Shown here piece after piece: positions 1 to 13,114 of a stretch of 40,298 nucleotides of DNA. The notes below the pieces were generated by a model. The model saw nothing but the letters and a program-made list of their open reading frames with translations. It was not told the DNA's origin and did not search any database. Position 1 is the stretch's first letter; every line of letters begins with the position of its first letter. This stretch comes from Schoenoplectus triqueter (lineage: Eukaryota > Streptophyta > Magnoliopsida > Poales > Cyperaceae). The stretch covers positions 1 to 40,298 of the forward strand of contig CAXKVV010001232.1 in NCBI GenBank assembly GCA_964058805.1, in the 5' to 3' direction. A program made the translations under genes and the position numbers.

Positions 1-1
1 C

Positions 2-256
2 TTACCGCAATTCGGATTGCAAGCGGGTCTATTTCCATGGAGTACTGATGGGTACTTGATTGAGCCCCCTGCCAGGATCCTTCTATGCAACTCAAGATCC
101 AACGGCAGCTCATCTTCATCGAACAATTGTGTCTCAACTTGGCATGCAGTGCTGCTCTCGTTGCATAAGGTGGTGGAGCTTATTAGGGAGTGCATGGCGG
201 CGGCGGCGGCCACCCAAGAGGAGAGAAGAGATGCTCCCAAAAGGAGTAGAAGATAG
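2..256 (+). CDS. Possible C-terminal exon of an unrecognised gene (partial at window edge)
   Basis: The frame is open from the first bases of the window to a TAG at 254-256, about 84 codons with no stop, in a locally GC-richer patch. The residues include a hydrophobic-aromatic stretch (GLFPWSTDGYLIEPPARILL), a serine run, a possible helix (LLSLHKVVELIREC), an alanine run and a basic tail (RRDAPKRSRR). I do not recognise the family. An AATAAA-type polyadenylation signal lies near 589, which would fit a 3' UTR. A second overlapping frame (60-308) is also open, so the frame choice rests on composition and on being open to the window edge. It could be chance or a degraded exon. Confidence 0.3.
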   Translation, partial: LPQFGLQAGLFPWSTDGYLIEPPARILLCNSRSNGSSSSSNNCVSTWHAVLLSLHKVVELIRECMAAAAATQEERRDAPKRSRR

Positions 257-3200
257 ACAAGCTGTGGATTCTTTAAAATTTTTGAAAACATTTTTCTGTT
301 ATCTGTGATTTTGAAAATGCCAAACAAGTATGGTCACTGCCTCACTGAATAGGTTTTGCTCTTTAAATAGGAAAATGCAGGGGAATGAATTTGGCGAGGT
401 CGCTTAGATCTTTTGTGGGCTAATCTACATTGGAGGTACAAACAGTTTTGTTAGAATTGCTAGGTGGGGGTGCAATTAGACAAATGATAACATATTTTAG
501 TGCCAAATTGTAATTTTTTTTGCTAATTTAAGGACCGGCGTAATATATTATATACAGATGATGTAATGTAAGTGTGTAACCAATCAACTAATAAAACTAA
601 GTTTTAAACTGATTTAAGTATGAGTTTCAACCTAGCTAAACATCGATCCTATATGTACTTGTCCAACAATATGATCTGAAAGATATTTGTATGAGACTAG
701 AATAACCATGTCCGAGTTATCAAAATTAATTATTTCTTTTTATAATTTGTGGTATTAATTTTCTTCTGTGCAAACTCTTGTTTCAGCTCTGCTTCTGCAG
801 CTATCAAAGGACTTGCTGCATAAAATGTTACACGATAACTTGTGTACAATAATTTTAAATCATGATATGCGTTTGGTAGTTGGACATTATCAAGTAAATA
901 TCATTAAAATAACTTGTACTCGCTAAAATCAAACTTTAATAAAGGTTGCACTTCTTAAAAGTGATGGATGACAATTGACAGAGTGCATGCGGGGTTGACG
1001 CTCATGACGGTGAACGGGCGTTCTCGTTTCATCTTAAAGAATATTGATAATTCTTAATAAATAAAAATAAAAGGGTTAAACTTTTAAGTTTTTTAAGCGT
1101 GTCACATTATCATTTTTCTTTATCATTAATTTTATTTAAAATTTTTCATTCTTTTTAATCCAAAAATTTATATAAAATAGTTTCTCTATTCTCATTTAAA
1201 ATAATGTGTGTAATGTAGTTAAAATAAAAATTTAACTCTTAAAATGATTTAATTTTTTTATATAATTAATTATAAATTATTATGTATTTAATTATATTAT
1301 TTATTATAATAATAATTATTATAATTATCATTATTACTTAGCATTTAAAAATATTATGTCTAAATTTTCTTTAATGTAAAATTTTATTAAATATATTTAA
1401 AATTTTATATTATTAATTATTTATTTTAGAACTATATTGTTGAGGTAAAATCCGAGTTATAACCCTAATATGTTTAAAATTCTCATGGAATTCCTTTTTT
1501 TATGGTAACTCTTAGATTTTGGATTGGAATATCTTGTTGCATCTCCGTATTTTGACCCAAATTGTTAAATTTAAATTAATTATAAAAAAATGGTATGCTG
1601 GCTGCCTGGCTTTCATATCTGTGATATGCTATGAAAGAATAATATATATGCGTTTCTTTTTTATACGCAAATTTGGCAGTAATGTACAATATGAATAGAG
1701 ATGGACTTGTTTGTTTATTTATATTTGAACCAATGAGAAAAGGGCACTCAATCTTTAAATGATTAACCAAAACTATCACGCCAGCAGCATTAATGAGCTC
1801 TACTTTTACTCAAGGAGAAGAAATATCATTTCAGCGAAAATAAGAAAAATATTTTATTTCGATACTATATTTCTCCGGTTCAAGCATTGAAGTATGCAAG
1901 CAGCACGCGAGAATCTATGTTGTGGAATGTGGCCTAGAAATGTTTTTCGTAAAAAGAGCAATAATTGATACCAGTGCAAAGCGCCAAAGCTAGTAAACTA
2001 CGCCTATCAAAAATTCTCGATAATTAATTTGTTTTTCCTCCATTATTTTTTTCTTCTTTAATTTTATTTTACAGATGATCATTTAAATTTAACATTTTTC
2101 CCGATTTTTTATTTTTTTGTTCATTTTTTCATCATTTTTTATTCTAAAAAGAGTTTGTCAATTTGAGGTTTTGTGCTTTGAGATAACCAAAAAGAAAAGT
2201 TTGATTCAACTTCAATAAATTTAAATATTAATTTAAGATTTGAAGTCTTGTGGTATTGCATAATAACTATATGATCCAGAAAAGTCAAACATAATGATAT
2301 TCATCACAACCAGTTGTTTGAAAATGAATATTAGGCTCTTTCAAAATTTGTTATTTTGTATGTATTGGAGAGAAAATCATTTAGATTATTTTAGTAAATG
2401 ACATAATTTTAAAATTAATTTGATATTTTGTGTTATTTGATTTTAGATCAAAAGTTTTTTCTTTATTTTATGAATATAATTGGAAATTAATTATTTACGG
2501 GCTTTGATGTTAAAAAATAAAATACGCCTATCTTGTTGGACGGCTCTTTTGCTGTCTCTTCAATATATTTTTTTTCCTGCAGCGAATCACATCGCTCAAA
2601 GTTTTAATTTCTATTTTCTAACAATGATGATTCAAATTAAAAGACCCAGTACACATCCAAATTGTTTACCTTCATTTTTTTTTCCTAAAAAACGTATTCC
2701 AATTAGTTTACTACTTAAAGTGTTTCTAAGTCTTACGAATGGCATGAACAACATTATTGCCATTTTATAATATTAATATACCGTTTATAAATTTTTTATT
2801 TATTTATTTTGTTGAAACAAAAAATTTCTAAATTTATATTTACAAAACATTTAATAATCTTGAGTATTTGAGAGATTGCATTATGTAGGCGGGGGAAATA
2901 AACTCAATGGAGCCAGCTGACCCCATTTACACGGAAAAAGAAAATCTCAACTACTACACCTTAGTTGTTCATTTTTACTTACAAAAAAAATATTTGTACA
3001 AACTAAAATACAATTATTTCTCTCGCTTTTCTTAAAAATTAATTCATTGAAATCTATGTATTGTAGACTATAATATAGCTGGTTCTTATAGCTGCAGGTT
3101 AATGGAGCCTATTAGATTAGAAACTAAAACTTGAGATTAGGATATGAAAAAAAGACTTCTCATCAAAATTTTACGTGACAATATATCAAATCAAATTTCA

Positions 3201-3868
3201 TCACCTAATGTTTTAAAGTTATTTTCATCACTCATTTTAAATCATTCCTGACAAAAAAAATTAATTGTTGAATTCAGATAGTGTAAGTTTTCACTTGAAA
3301 TATTTAATGCTGCTTATAAATAGAATAATCTGCTAATAAGTTATTTAAGTAAATAAAGCAATCCAATGTAAAAACTAGTGTACAGTAAATGTAAATTTGA
3401 ATGGGTTCTTGTGGATTAATTTTAAAAAATAAAAAATGTCAAATAATTTATAATTTTATTTTAATCACATCATACTTCGCCAAAAGGTGTAGAAAATATA
3501 ATATAATATTATTAAGGATTTTTTTTGTTTTTTTTCTCGACTTCCAATTGCTTGAAATACATTGATATGTATAATTAGCATTATAGTAATTACGAATTTT
3601 TTATAGACAATAGATATATAAAAAATGAACAAAGTTTGTCTCTAAATAAATTACAACCATTTCTCTTGTATTGGTGCAGAAAAAAATACAACTATTTTTA
3701 AGAAATAAAATAGTACTAAAAATTAATTAAATAATTTTAACCCTATTAATGAAAATCCTGCCTCCATCATATATATATATATATATATATTACTAAAGTT
3801 TCTTAAAAAATGGTCCCTTTGTTCCAAAACTAAAACTTTTTTTTTTTGAGAAGTGAGGAGGGAATATG
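257..3868. other. AT-rich intergenic DNA, no gene seen
   Basis: Both strands are full of stops, and the short open frames (for example 1576-1779 minus and 2480-2770 plus) have low-complexity, membrane-like compositions typical of AT-rich chance frames. The stretch holds long A/T runs and an (AT)n microsatellite at 3769-3791. Nothing else is supported. Confidence 0.6.
3769..3791. repeat. (AT)n microsatellite
   Basis: Uninterrupted alternating AT dinucleotides, about 11 units. Confidence 0.9.
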
Positions 3869-4212
3869 AGGTTTTTTTTTTTTTTAACAAAAATGGACTC
3901 CACCGATTTCAATGAAATAATATTGCATCCTAAGGATTAGAAATTGATGCCAACACTGGTACCATTCTAATCGAAAGTTTTAAATGGTAAACAAACATAA
4001 TAATATATCAACTAGCTAAGTTTAACTCTAAAGATAGATAGACTAGGTATCATAACAACAAAACAGAAGAAGGACAAAAAAATATAATAGAACAGTCTAA
4101 CTGAAGTAATATATTTTCTTAAATGTGCTAAAAAAATAAAGTAAAACATGTAACATCTCTATCAAGCTTCACATACACTTCCATACGTTTGAGGCAGAAA
4201 TAGTACCATAAC

Positions 4213-7200
4213 CTAAACCTCTTCCAAATTATATCCCACCAGAGAAGTCTTTAGAGCTAGTGGGTGTATATCTGAAATATGTACACACAAATCATCTTTG
4301 TTTTGTGGTAATACAAGAGAAATTTTAAGAAGATTATTATTGCCAGTGTGTGCACCAAAATGATGCCAAACTAATAATATGCAAATCAACACTTTTGATA
4401 AATCTAGGAGTAGATGAAGTAAAGCATATTTTATTTCTTTCAAGACAAATAACCCAGAGAACTACCCCTCTAACTGCTTCAACCATAATTACATCTTTTA
4501 AAAGAATGCTAAAATCTATATCCCACAAATCTTACAACATAGTCCCTTGAAAAGTAAAAAATATATCTAATAATTCATTATCAAATTGAGTTAACAAAAA
4601 GACATGTGACAAAAAAATGATCAGAGGATTCCTCTTCAGAACAAAAAACACATTAAGCAGAACCAATTTAGCCTTTTTTTAAGTTGACTTTGGTCAAAAT
4701 ATCTTGTTTCTTTTTACCAATCACATGAAATTTTTTATTTTCAAGGCAATTTAGTATTTCAAATTGAAAAAACTTAAAATTAGGTATTCTCCATATTGTA
4801 ACCAATCATACAGAGAATGAACTATGAAGATACCAGTTGAGATCCATCTTCTTTTAATGAAGTTTCTTGATAGTGGATCTAATTTTTTTTTTTGCAAATA
4901 TAAAGTTAACAATTAACACTCAGTAAGATAAATATCAACAAATGATTGGGTAAAAGTAAATTATAAAACACCATTATGAAGTGCAACACAAATTAATGTG
5001 TTGTTCCTAAACAATAACATAAAGAGAAGGATAAACAAAGGTAAAAATAGTTTGTAAGAGACATATGTCATGTCAAAAATTAATTGTAGTACATCTCCTA
5101 CAACTTTATTAGTATTGACTTGCACAATACTTAGTATTGACTTGCACAATGCTAACACATGCCCAAAAAGAAAAATAATTAAGTCTATTAAAAGTTTAAC
5201 TGTATTTTGCATCTAAACTGAGTTCCATAACTCTTGCACTTATGGATTATAAAATCTGACTAACCACTTAGCAAGGAGACAAGTATTCATAAGTTCTAGG
5301 TCAAAAACACCTAGACCCCCCTGAGCCGTGCTCTTATATATAATATGCCAAGCTACTAATGCATATATTTTTTTTAATAAAATTTCTCCCAAACCACAAG
5401 AAACTCTTTCTCAACTTATCTATTTGAATTAAGTCTAACATTTGTAGGGATTTTAAACAAAGAAAATAAGTACAAGGAAATTAAAGAAATAACTAAATTC
5501 AAAAAAATAATTCTCCCTTCATAAGATAATAACTTACTTTTTTATCCTTGTATTTTAATTTAAATTTTCTTATTTAAGAAATTTCTATTTGTGACTGAAT
5601 TTTTTTTATTATGTAAGAGAAAAACAAGATAAGTGATAGGCAAAGAACTCAATTTGCATCCAAATTTGGAGACATACTTCTGACCTAATTCAGGGGATAT
5701 GTTGAAAGATATGAGTTCACACTTAGAAAAATTTATTTTCATGACTGAATGTTCCTAAAATCTTATAAGAATCCATTGTAACACCTCAATATTAACTTTA
5801 TCAGCTTCTAAGAAAAGTAAAATATCATCTACAAAGTGCAGATTCAATACCTAGACAACTGGTATTAATTTATGCTCCTGACTAATATCCACATGCTTGA
5901 GCATTATGAAGTAACCTATGCAAAATATCTCCTACTAAATCAAAAAGAAAAAAAGGACAAAGGGTTACCCTGACTAACTCCTCTCTAACAACTAAATATT
6001 CTTCTAATTCACCATTGAATTAACACATGTTCTACTACTATGTAATAAATTATGGATCCAAGATATCCGTTTAGTACCAAAATGCCTACCTTCTAGGATT
6101 TTCAAAAGAAATTGCCAATTGACTTTTTCAAAGACCTTTTCAAAATATATTTTAAACAAAAAATATTTAATTGTGTTTTCTAATGGAATGAAGAGTCTCA
6201 TGTGCAAAGACTACATTATCTATAGTATAAGCAATTTGTGTACGAGCAATTAAGTTATCCATTAGAGGAGTTAATCTCTCAATCAAAGCCTTAGTAATAA
6301 TTTTGATACTACAATTAATTAAACTAATAGATCTATATTGAGTAATGACATTGGCATAAGTCTTTTTAGGAATAAATTGATTCTTTTTAAGTCTAGAATA
6401 TTAGCATAGAAAGAATGTACTATTTTCATAAAATCAAGGGAAATGGTATCACAAAAGGCTTGATAAAATAAAAATGAGAACTCATCAGGTCTAGGAAATT
6501 TATTTAGATCACATAAAAAAACTATATGCTTAATTTCCTCAATAGAAAAAGAGAGTTCTAAAAGATGTTGTTGCTGACTGTCAATTGATGAGATGCTTAC
6601 AAAAGAATAGAATTTAAAGTAATATATTTTTCAGAAAGATTGTCCAAATAAACTCCTAAAAAATTATTAATATATTTTTTAAGAATAATAGAGACATTAA
6701 CTGAAACATCTTTGATATCGATAGAGAAAAATATAATTTTTGTTTTTTTTTCTAGAGCTAGCATAAGAATAAAAAAAATTAGTATTCTTTATTTCCTTCT
6801 AAAAATTATTTAAATTTAGATCTCTGTTGCCAGTAAAATTCCTCATCAAAGAGTTTTCTAGATTAATATAACTATCTCTAAATTGTTCAATTTCTAGACG
6901 TGTTAAATCTCTATCTTCCTATAAATATTTTAACTACTGAATTATATTAATACAAGATTGTTTAGAGTTTTTTTCTCAGCTTTAAGATTACTATCATACT
7001 CTCTGAAATTTCTACGTATAAATTATAATTTTAATCTCCATTGATTAACAATATCAGTAATAATAGCAAAACATCCCCACCAATGTTCAAATAATTCTAC
7101 AAAACCATTTTGAGAGAGTCAATTTTTTTCAAACATAATAGGTTAGTGTTTAGGTAAGGGAAGGAAGTAACTCTTAGGATTAGAGAGTTATGATCTGATT

Positions 7201-7849
7201 GTAGTCTAGGAAGAGAGATAATTATATAAGTAGAGTAGTGAGAACTCCAAGCGATAGAACATAAAAATCTATCTAGAAGGGCAAAAGAATCAGAAGTAAG
7301 AAATTTAGCCCATATAAACTTTCTATCACTAAGGGGCAATTCAATTAAGTGCAAATCATTAAGGAATTAAATATATTACTAATAGCATAATTAAATGTCT
7401 TATCAATTTCCCAAAAAAAATTCTCACCATATTAAAATTCCCACAGACTAATCAGATATCATGCCCTAAATTAGCTATGCAATTTAATTCCTTAAGAAAT
7501 AAGGATCTATGAGAAGCAATAATAGGTCCATAGATTATGGAAAAAAGCCAAACTAAATTATCCTATTTGTTAACTAGTAGGACCGTAATAAAAAAAAATC
7601 AAGAATCCATATTTGAATAATAAAGAAAAGAGAAGAAAAAAGCCATAAGAGAATATCACCTGAATTGTCAAAAAATGGCTTGATAATCTATGTATATATA
7701 GAGCGACTAAAAGAGTATAAAGTACATTGTGTGAAAGATTTAATTTTAGTCTCCTGATTTCAATATGAATATGTAGAAGATATTCTTTAAGTAAAGTTTT
7801 TTTTTGGCTTATTTAAGCCGTGATAATTCCAATTGAAAATATGAACCAT
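4213..7849 (-). pseudogene. LINE ORF2 pseudogene (endonuclease, reverse transcriptase)
   Basis: It begins near an ATG at 7849 with an APE-endonuclease start (MVHIFNWNYHGLNKP, compare WN-RGL-P in the family) and a QETKIKS segment near 7740. The fragment at 7097-7354 reads LPLSDRKFIWAK, ALLDRFLCSIAW and SDHNSLIL, the C-terminal endonuclease boxes. The reverse transcriptase follows: FEKVFEKVNWQFLLKILEGR (6004-6207), GVSQGNPLS (about 5957-5991) and the active-site box LHFVDDILLF (FVDD at 5824-5835). The C-terminal ERNKICF region lies near 4430. Numerous nonsense codons and frameshifts make it non-functional. This is an L1-like plant LINE, not a host gene. Confidence 0.82.
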
Positions 7850-8499
7850 AAAGAATGAAAAGAAATCTATGAAGGTGATAATAGTACCTTCTAACTAATA
7901 TCAACTAATTCATCAGATGTTCGAACAACAAGAGCATTGGATTTTGATAAAATAGTATTTAAAATATTTTCAAAACACGATTGTATAAGAGACCATAATT
8001 TTTGAACAACCTATAGTTTAGTATCTTTAGAATTTCCAAGTGAGAAACTAATTTTCTCAAACATAGACACAATGTCTAAATTCGAATGCTGAGCGAAAAG
8101 AAATTTTTTAATCAAAGTCATTATGTAAAGTACATGTATTTACATTCCTAGGTTAGCCGCGGTCTCTAGTTGACTTGACAGGAGGTTGAGCATGCTGAGG
8201 TGCTTTGGTCTCTAATGCTGGACCAGTGATCATTGGCACAATTATTACAGTGTTAGAAGATGTCAGTATCAGTTCTGGAGCACGGACATCAAAGACTGAT
8301 ATAAGAACATTAGTATCGGATGGAATGTCAACATTGGTATCAATGAGTTTTTCAGTTATTTTTTAGGAGAGGTAAGTTTGCTACGTTTTGAGGATTGGTA
8401 TTCGCTACAACTTGATCTCAAGCATCTTATTGAGATTTAGGGTCGGGGTCAGTAGGTTGGGAAGATTCAATGGAAAGAAGAACAACAAAAGGGTTAGTA

Positions 8500-9482
8500 G
8501 TAGAGAGAGGTTTTCTAGAAGAATGAACCAATATCAGTAATAGGTTTGGGTGGTGGTGGTGGTGATGTAGCTATAAAAGATTTTGCTTTTCAAGATGCCA
8601 CCGTTTTAGGCTAATTTCACGGATCAGCATGAGAGGCAGTAGAGAGATCAGATATAAAAATTAACTTATAAAAAGCTTAACAATCCCTTCGATATCGAAA
8701 AAGAACATGTTACGGCATGTAGGTATGGTATCAAGAGAAGGAACCCCAACCCTAAGTCTTACAACAGTAAAATTTATATGGTGAGTAGAGCGTGAATCTA
8801 TATCTAAAAGAACTCCCCCAAGCTCATCAACAATTCTATTAAACTCAAAATCTTATCATAAAATGATATGGTAATCCTAAGACTTGAATCCAAATTGGAA
8901 GTAAATCTTTACCTTGATCAATTTTTTTGGGATCAAAAGGTTCCAGAGGAAAGACAATATCATCTAGAACTAGTCTACCTTTCGATAGAGCGAGCCACCC
9001 ACTACCAATTAGGCGTGAGAAAAAGTTTTTGGTGGTGAGACTGAATGAAGATTGGACCGAGGTCCATAGAATCTAAAATAATCAAACTGTAACATAGAGT
9101 TTCTAGAAACTTCTTATTCATCTCATTAGAAAATAACTTGATTGGAGGAGCTAAATTAGCTTCCTCGATCGATTTAAGAGAGAGAGGAGGATGAAAAAAA
9201 TCCTACGTGGGACTGAATGATACTGCCACGATCTATGCCTAGCTTTATAACAGAAGAAATACACTATCAGATTATGATAAGCCGACGAGAGATGCCCTAA
9301 ATCGCCGCAGCGATAGCAAACTATTTTACTATTTTCTCGTTGATCTTTTAGAATTATGAGTTTAGATCTGAGACGAACGACGCCTTGAGGATAAGAAGTA
9401 GGGTTTGTGGTGAAAGAAATTTAATGTTATGGCCATGATCATCTAGTGAATTCTAAACATAAATTAAGTTATCTTGATCCAT
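8500..9482 (-). pseudogene. LINE ORF1 pseudogene (CCHC knuckle and DUF4283-like domain)
   Basis: It starts at an ATG at 9482 (MDQDNLIYV, then a stop). A zinc knuckle CYRCGDLGHLSSAYH is read at 9275-9318; the fourth ligand of CX2CX4HX4C is Tyr instead of Cys, explained by one G-to-A change. Downstream, IWIQVLGLPYHF (about 8858-8896) and then GVLLDIDSRS and VVRLRVGVP match the DUF4283-type nucleic-acid-binding domain of plant LINE ORF1 proteins. Several stops and frame changes interrupt it. A GGTGGT run near 8550 encodes a proline/histidine-rich tail. The 3' limit is approximate. Confidence 0.7.
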
Positions 9483-11374
9483 GTTGTCAGTCTTCCAGAG
9501 AGACACAACCCCGTTGATCACCAGACTCCTTTAGCCTTCCAGCGATCTTTCTCTAATCCGATGGAGTGATTGAGAGGATCGGCGTCGACAATTTCTTCTC
9601 TTCTGGAACAGTGTTAAGAGAGAGATCTGGATCTGTTGGAAATGAAAGGGTGTCAGAAAGTGAAGAAATGAGAGATGTCCAAAACCAACTGTATCCCTGC
9701 ATATATATGGACGTCCATATAACAGAGTGCAGTTATACCTTAACGGGTCCATATCGGATCCAGATTCTCTCTTAACGGGTTCGCTGCTTAATCAGAAAGT
9801 TGTCTATGGTTGTGTTCTCCAGGGACCAATAGCATAATTATATTATTATCAGACTTTATATAATTTAGACCATCACTAAATCATAAAGTCATTAATACGC
9901 ATTCTATACATTAAATGGTCCACTTCTCATGACATATAATAAACCCGATACATAATTTGATCACTTCATTATGGATATAATTTGACAGTCCATTATATAA
10001 TATATATTCATTACATATAGACCCATACATATTGTAATTAATTCCAACACGTGGAAGTGAGATGCGCAGCGCGAGCAAGAAAATCTGTAGTGAGTGGAGG
10101 TGCATAGACCGTAGGAGGTGATTGACTCGCTACATGAGCATGTCTTTGGAGCAGGAATAAAATTTAGTGGAGGAGAAATCTGGAGATTGTATGTGAAAGG
10201 CGGAGGAGCGAGAGGGACGTGAGTGTAAATGAGCTCAAAAGCAAGAACTGAAGAGACTAAAACATCAACTTGTAACACAGGTTTGTAAAGTGGAGAACAA
10301 TGTCTGTAGTGGATACGCCATAGAGATAAGGGCATTCTTGATTATCCGATGAAAATCGAACTGGAGAAGAAAAGGAATCTTGAAGCTATCTTGCGTAGGG
10401 AATAGGAGGTTAATTCAGTAATTTTTACACATTGAACTGCAAATATTACTCCTCAAATATCAATGTTTCGAAGAGATAATAAGGTTTGTTTAGGTCAATG
10501 GTAGGAGTCATTAGATGCCTATATAAGCATCTATTTGATGATCCAAATTAAGATTCCGATTTCAAAATGGGTTTTTAAAATTTAGTAGCTGGGATCCGAG
10601 AACCATTTCAAGTTTTTCAACAAAAGAAATCCTTACAAACCCATCCCTTTCCTATTTAAAGTCCAAATTGCCAACCCCTACTGGCCTAGTGGCTATAGCT
10701 GTTCGAGCCCAAGGTTTGAAAACTTGATTTATCGAAAGGTCCATAATGTATATCTCAGCCCTTTTTACAGAGGATAATTCCTCTCTTCCATTTAAAAACT
10801 GGAAAACAAATCAAATAAAATTTTCTCTCTTTTTTTTTTCCAAAATTTCCAATTCAATCAGGGTTGCTTCTACATCCTCTGTTGCCTTACCACCATAAAC
10901 AGGGATATCTAATCCAACATTTTAATATTGGACTACTAGTGGGGTTCTCTTATTAATTAATTAGCTATTCTTAGTTTGAAACCTATAAGTTACCATACCA
11001 TGATCCATCCTGCCTTGCATAAATTAACTGCTACCATTGATTGAACGAAAATCGTGCGCTCTCGCTTGATTCAGGTAATATATGTTAGGTGCTAACTACA
11101 AATCACCTACCCTTTTCTTGCACCAAATCTGACATGTTATAGAGTATCTTATCTTTACAAATGATTTCTAGGTAAGTTAGATTGGGTTAATTTTGTTACG
11201 TCAGAAAGATTTGTTGATAAACCGTATCAGTGTTTGCAACTTTGCATGAATGTTGACACAGATGTGACAAATGAGAACAAAACTTAAGTGACAACTGACA
11301 AAAATGAATGTCCTGATCACGGGAAGTCGGGAATAAAATTTATTAGTTGTTTACTTGCTTCAGAAACTGTGCAG
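9483..11374. other. Intergenic region; LINE 5' flank, no supported gene
   Basis: The first 300 bases probably include the LINE 5' UTR. An open minus frame at 9961-10335 (124 codons, P-, H- and C-rich) has no recognisable domain, and its composition changes abruptly at an AT-rich tail, so I do not call it a gene. Nothing else is supported up to the foldback repeat at 11375. Confidence 0.4.
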
Positions 11375-11817
11375 TAGGGTGCACAAAAATTTTATAATTT
11401 GTTCAGTATTTGATTCGGTTTTAGTTCGACTTCAATTTATTCAATTAGACTTTTTTGTCAGCTCGATTCGAGTTTTGTTTGATAATTTTTTTAATGAACT
11501 AATTCGAATTTGATTTGTAATAATTCGATGTGTAGTTATTTATATATCTTCTAACTATTTAGTCAATAATATATATAAAAATATAATTATTTTATTATAA
11601 TAAAATATTATTAATTTATTATTAAATAAATAGATAAGGTTATTTTTCACTTTTAAATATAAAGTTAATAAAATATTAATTATTTATGATAATATGAAAA
11701 TAAATAAAAACTTTGAAATAATTGAGTTCGTCTAGAGTTCGATTTACTTCAAATTTAATTTCAAATTAAACTCAAATACTAACTAGTTTGATCGAACTTA
11801 ATTCATTTGCAGCGCTA
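11375..11817. mobile_element. MITE-like foldback element (degenerate)
   Basis: The left end TAGGGTGCACAAA and the right end, read in reverse, TAGCGCTGCAAAT are imperfect inverted repeats. The next 40 bases inward also pair loosely (GTTCAGTATTTGATT against GTTAGTATTTGAGTT). The middle is very AT-rich. TAGGG/TAG-type ends suggest a hAT-like non-autonomous element. No clean 8-bp duplication is visible. Confidence 0.45.
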
Positions 11818-12095
11818 CGCGTCCACTGCTCTGAGGATGAAGGGTTGAAGGGGAACCAGTTCTGAAGAGCAGGGCAAAATCGTCTGATTTAGAAATTACT
11901 CCGAATTTATTTAATACATCTCATCTAAATCAGTATAATGGACAAATATGAAAGGAAATCAATAATTCACCAAATTTAGATAACTTAATGGGGAAATATT
12001 AAGAATAAAAAACTTCAATGCAGATGTACTAGTTCGATTATTGAAATAAATTAAGCAAGCACACAATATATATACAAATTTACCATCACGGTTAA

Positions 12096-12316
12096 TTAAT
12101 AAGGCGGACAATGGTTTTTAGTCGAACATGGCCTTGTGTACGGTCCCCCCTTGGCTGGACATGAATGGATGCATGCTGGTCTCTCTGCAATAGTTATTGC
12201 ACGAGTGGTAACAAAAGCAGCTGCATTACTTGTCTCGAGAATCCGGTGGTGTATGATGGAGTCCACCTGGAATTCATCCGACTGTGATCCGACTCGGTTC
12301 TTTGTATCGAAAATTT
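12096..12316 (-). pseudogene. RALF-like gene 1, 3' part (split by CACTA insertion)
   Basis: Read on the minus strand from the transposon edge, this encodes the prodomain end and mature peptide of a RALF-like hormone. There is a FQVDSIIHHRILE segment resembling the site 1 protease region (RRxL in the family), then RPACIHSCPAKGGPYTRPC, then NHCPPY and a TAA at 12096-12098. The four cysteines (codons 82, 86, 97, 103 of the joined frame) match the two disulfide pairs of RALF peptides, and GGPYTRPC is a typical C-terminal block. The YISY receptor-contact motif is absent. The 5' part lies beyond the transposon at 27836-27938. Joining 27938-27836 to 12313-12096, with one TTT copy removed, gives exactly 107 codons including the stop. 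The gene is disrupted and presumably null. Confidence 0.88.
12314..12316. other. Left TTT target-site duplication of CACTA
   Basis: TTT immediately precedes CACTACCAG and is repeated at 27836-27838, directly after the other end. Three-base duplications are characteristic of CACTA elements. Confidence 0.85.
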
Positions 12317-12344
12317 CACTACCAGAAAAATTGGATTTAGAAAC

Positions 12345-12712
12345 GGTTATTTAGAACCGGTTTTTAAAAAACAGGTGTTAAAAGATGAGAATGGCGTATT
12401 TATATATTTTATTATAATTATTAGAACCGGTTTTGTTTAACAATCGGTGTTAAATTTTTTTTTAATTAAAACCGGTTTTATAATAACCGGTTCTATTGCA
12501 TTTTATTACAACCGGTTGTAAGAAAACCGGTTCTAATTGGAATGATTTTAGCACCGGTTTTATTAAAACCGGTTTTAAAACAATAATTTTAGAACCGGTT
12601 TTCATAAAACCGGTTCTAAAATTTTTATTTTAAAACCGGTTTTGTTAAAAACCGATTTTAATTGAAAAACAAATTATTCCCATTTTAAAAAACCGGTTCT
12701 AAATTAATATTA
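12345..12712. repeat. 5' subterminal AACCGGTT repeat array of CACTA
   Basis: About a dozen short units of the form TTAGAACCGGTTTT / AAAACCGGTTCTAA in both orientations, many paired as small palindromes (for example ACCGGTTTTATTAAAACCGG). In En/Spm elements such subterminal motifs bind the TNPA product. Confidence 0.88.
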
Positions 12713-13062
12713 GAGTTATTTATCACACCCTCTTCTCACAGCGCCGCTCTTTCATCTTCATTTTCACTATTCACCATTAGAAGCTCTCTGTTCCATATGT
12801 TCCGAGCTGCAATAACATCCACTTACTGATTAATATTTTGAGATCTCTTAAAGGTAATTTTTCTATATATAATTTAAATTTAAGTTTATTTTCTTATTTT
12901 CTTATTTAAGGTCATCCTTGTTAAATTTTAACACCCATTAATTTGCATAATTAATGCATAAATTGATTACATATATATAAATAAAATTATATATGTGTAA
13001 TTGATAGTATTGTCATATAAGACCAAACTACCGGAATTTTTATTAATTTAGGTCCATACTCG

Positions 13063-13095
13063 TTCGGGATTAATCCAATAGGGATTAATCCCGAA
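13063..13095. repeat. Perfect 14-bp hairpin in the transposase leader intron
   Basis: Arms TTCGGGATTAATCC (13063-13076) and GGATTAATCCCGAA (13082-13095) flank a 5-base loop AATAG. Confidence 0.85.
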
Positions 13096-13114
13096 TAGTC
13101 CCCGATTTGAGACT

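Larger units (their letters stand above)
3872..9482 (-). mobile_element. Degenerate L1-type LINE retrotransposon
   Basis: The minus strand carries, in order, an ORF1-like gene, an endonuclease and a reverse transcriptase, all broken by stops and frameshifts. A T14 run at 3872-3885, just past the C-terminal remnant, is the poly(A) tail expected of a LINE on the minus strand. The 5' UTR may extend to about 9780. I could not identify a target-site duplication. Such elements replicate by target-primed reverse transcription; this copy is dead. Confidence 0.82.

Noticed and set aside
9961..10335. 124-codon minus-strand open frame
   Set aside because: No signal, domain or family motif, and the composition changes to AT-rich simple sequence at its end. 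Likely a chance frame next to the LINE 5' end.
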